DNA of 47,253 nucleotides from Betaproteobacteria bacterium (lineage in GTDB: Bacteria > Pseudomonadota > Gammaproteobacteria > Burkholderiales > Burkholderiaceae_C). This document shows positions 46,523-47,253 of the stretch, one piece after another. Both the position numbers and the translations under genes were made by a program. The DNA lies in NCBI GenBank assembly GCA_013289985.1, contig JABCYW010000037.1:1-47253 (forward strand), in the 5' to 3' direction. Numbering within the stretch: position 1 is the stretch's first letter; the number at the start of each line of letters is the position of its first letter. The notes beneath the pieces are model-generated. The model did no database searches, had not been told where the DNA came from, and was given only the letters and a program-made list of their open reading frames with translations.

Positions 46523-46552
46523 TTTATCCGATCGAAGCCGACTCGCTGTCAT
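46523..46552 (-). promoter_or_regulatory. Candidate promoter of tRNA-Arg
   Basis: Read leftward: -35 ATGACA (46552-46547, 5 of 6), 18-bp spacer, -10 GATAAA (46528-46523, 4 of 6). Transcription would begin a few bases before the tRNA 5' end. Confidence 0.5.
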
Positions 46553-46574
46553 CCGTGCGCCTTAGACTGCCTCG

Positions 46575-47253
46575 ATGACGCAACACTCCTGGCCTGCCAT
46601 CGCGCTGGCGCGGGCCTGTGACGGGCCGGCGCGGATCCCGTTCCTCCTCGAGCGGGACGGCGGGCCGGTGCTGGGCTCGGTCGCGATCCGCGACCTCGAT
46701 GTCCTGCGCGAGTGGCCCGATGCCTTCGATTGGCTGGCCGCGCCCGACGGGTCGGCGCGCGCGCTCGTGCTGCGCCTGCCCGCGGGCGAGCGCGACGCGC
46801 GCCTCGCGCGGATCCACGCGCGCCTGCGCGACCAGGGCCTCATCGTGGCCTGGCGCGACGAGCCCTATCCCTTGCGCGATCGCACGGGCGGCGAGCACGC
46901 CACGATCGAGCGGGCCGCGAGCCGGTTCTGGGGCACGCTGACGCTCGGCGCGCACTGCAACGGCTACGTGGCCGACGCGTCGGGGCGGCCGACGCACCTG
47001 TGGATCGCGCGCCGCTCCGAGACCAAGGCCACCGACCCGGGCCGGCTCGACAACGTGATCGGCTGTGGCGTGCCGCTGGGCCAGACGCCGCGCGAGGCCA
47101 TCGTGCGCGAAGGGTGGGAGGAGGCCGGGCTCGTGCCGGATCAGATGACCGCCCTCCATGTAGGCGGCCTGATCGATCTCGAGTGCGACATCCCCGAGGG
47201 GCGCCAGCACGAACGGCTGCACGTGTTAGACCTGTCGTTTCCCGCGGGGCGGG
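46575..47253 (+). CDS. Nudix hydrolase with DUF4743 N-terminal domain (cut by window edge)
   Basis: The first 226 residues of a two-domain protein. Residues 1-115 match the DUF4743 domain found in thiamine-pyrophosphokinase-related Nudix proteins (plant NUDT20/24-like). The Nudix fold follows, with FWGTLTLGAHCNGYV, LWIARRSETKATDPGRLDN and the Nudix box GCGVPLGQTPREAIVREGWE near 163, continuing EAGL. The usual glutamate seven residues before RE is Gln here, but REGWEE is intact. The function is presumably hydrolysis of a nucleoside-diphosphate or damaged thiamine compound. The 3' end is outside the window. Confidence 0.9.
   Translation, partial: MTQHSWPAIALARACDGPARIPFLLERDGGPVLGSVAIRDLDVLREWPDAFDWLAAPDGSARALVLRLPAGERDARLARIHARLRDQGLIVAWRDEPYPLRDRTGGEHATIERAASRFWGTLTLGAHCNGYVADASGRPTHLWIARRSETKATDPGRLDNVIGCGVPLGQTPREAIVREGWEEAGLVPDQMTALHVGGLIDLECDIPEGRQHERLHVLDLSFPAGR

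Noticed and set aside
46036-46578. Rightward open frame crossing the repeats and the tRNA
   Set aside because: Its only familiar stretch ([11 protein letters not shown]) is the antisense translation of tRNA-Arg, a known annotation artefact.

Overview
The window looks like chromosomal DNA of a high-GC betaproteobacterium, most likely Burkholderiales of the Roseateles/Mitsuaria/Leptothrix type. That is an inference from GC-rich third codon positions, an EpsF/EpsG-type exopolysaccharide locus, a TonB-receptor sugar locus and REP-like palindromic repeats. The sequence alone does not prove the genus.

Region 1 (1-18774) is a type I (arabino)galactan utilisation locus. A LacI-family repressor and a GH42 beta-galactosidase point left. 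A GH35 beta-galactosidase, a MalK/E/F/G-type ABC importer and a secreted GH53 endo-galactanase point right. The two units share a 193-bp promoter region with two copies of one 12-bp palindrome (TTAARCGNTTAA), one in front of each gene. They are followed by dgoD-dgoK-dgoA, then a TonB-dependent receptor, a short-chain dehydrogenase and a LysR-type regulator. The inferred route is: GH53 cuts galactan outside the cytoplasm; the TonB receptor and ABC importer bring galacto-oligosaccharides in; GH35 and GH42 release galactose; the dehydrogenase oxidises it; and DgoD, DgoK and DgoA take galactonate to pyruvate and glyceraldehyde-3-phosphate (De Ley-Doudoroff pathway). No lactonase gene is seen.

Region 2 (18744-22728) is a patch of visibly less GC-rich DNA. 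It holds a decayed aldehyde dehydrogenase relic, a heme-oxygenase-like diiron protein of unknown substrate, a hybrid sensor histidine kinase, and a non-coding stretch upstream of the next cluster.

Region 3 (22729-45287) is a Wzx/Wzy-type exopolysaccharide cluster resembling succinoglycan (exo) loci. One rightward unit of 15 genes, mostly with 4-bp start/stop overlaps, encodes a chain-length protein (EpsF), a kinase-like partner (EpsG), four glycosyltransferases, a DUF6492 protein, five acyl/acetyltransferases, a Wzy polymerase, a GH16 glycanase and a Wzx flippase. A leftward, converging unit carries the priming sugar transferase, a GT4 enzyme and UDP-glucose dehydrogenase. A sixth acyltransferase lies beyond. 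The predicted product is a glucuronate-containing, heavily acylated polymer. The outer-membrane export protein is not in the window.

Region 4 (45310-47253) has a roughly 1-kb cluster of nested inverted repeats, a tRNA-Arg(CCG) with its own promoter and terminator, and the start of a Nudix hydrolase that runs off the right end.
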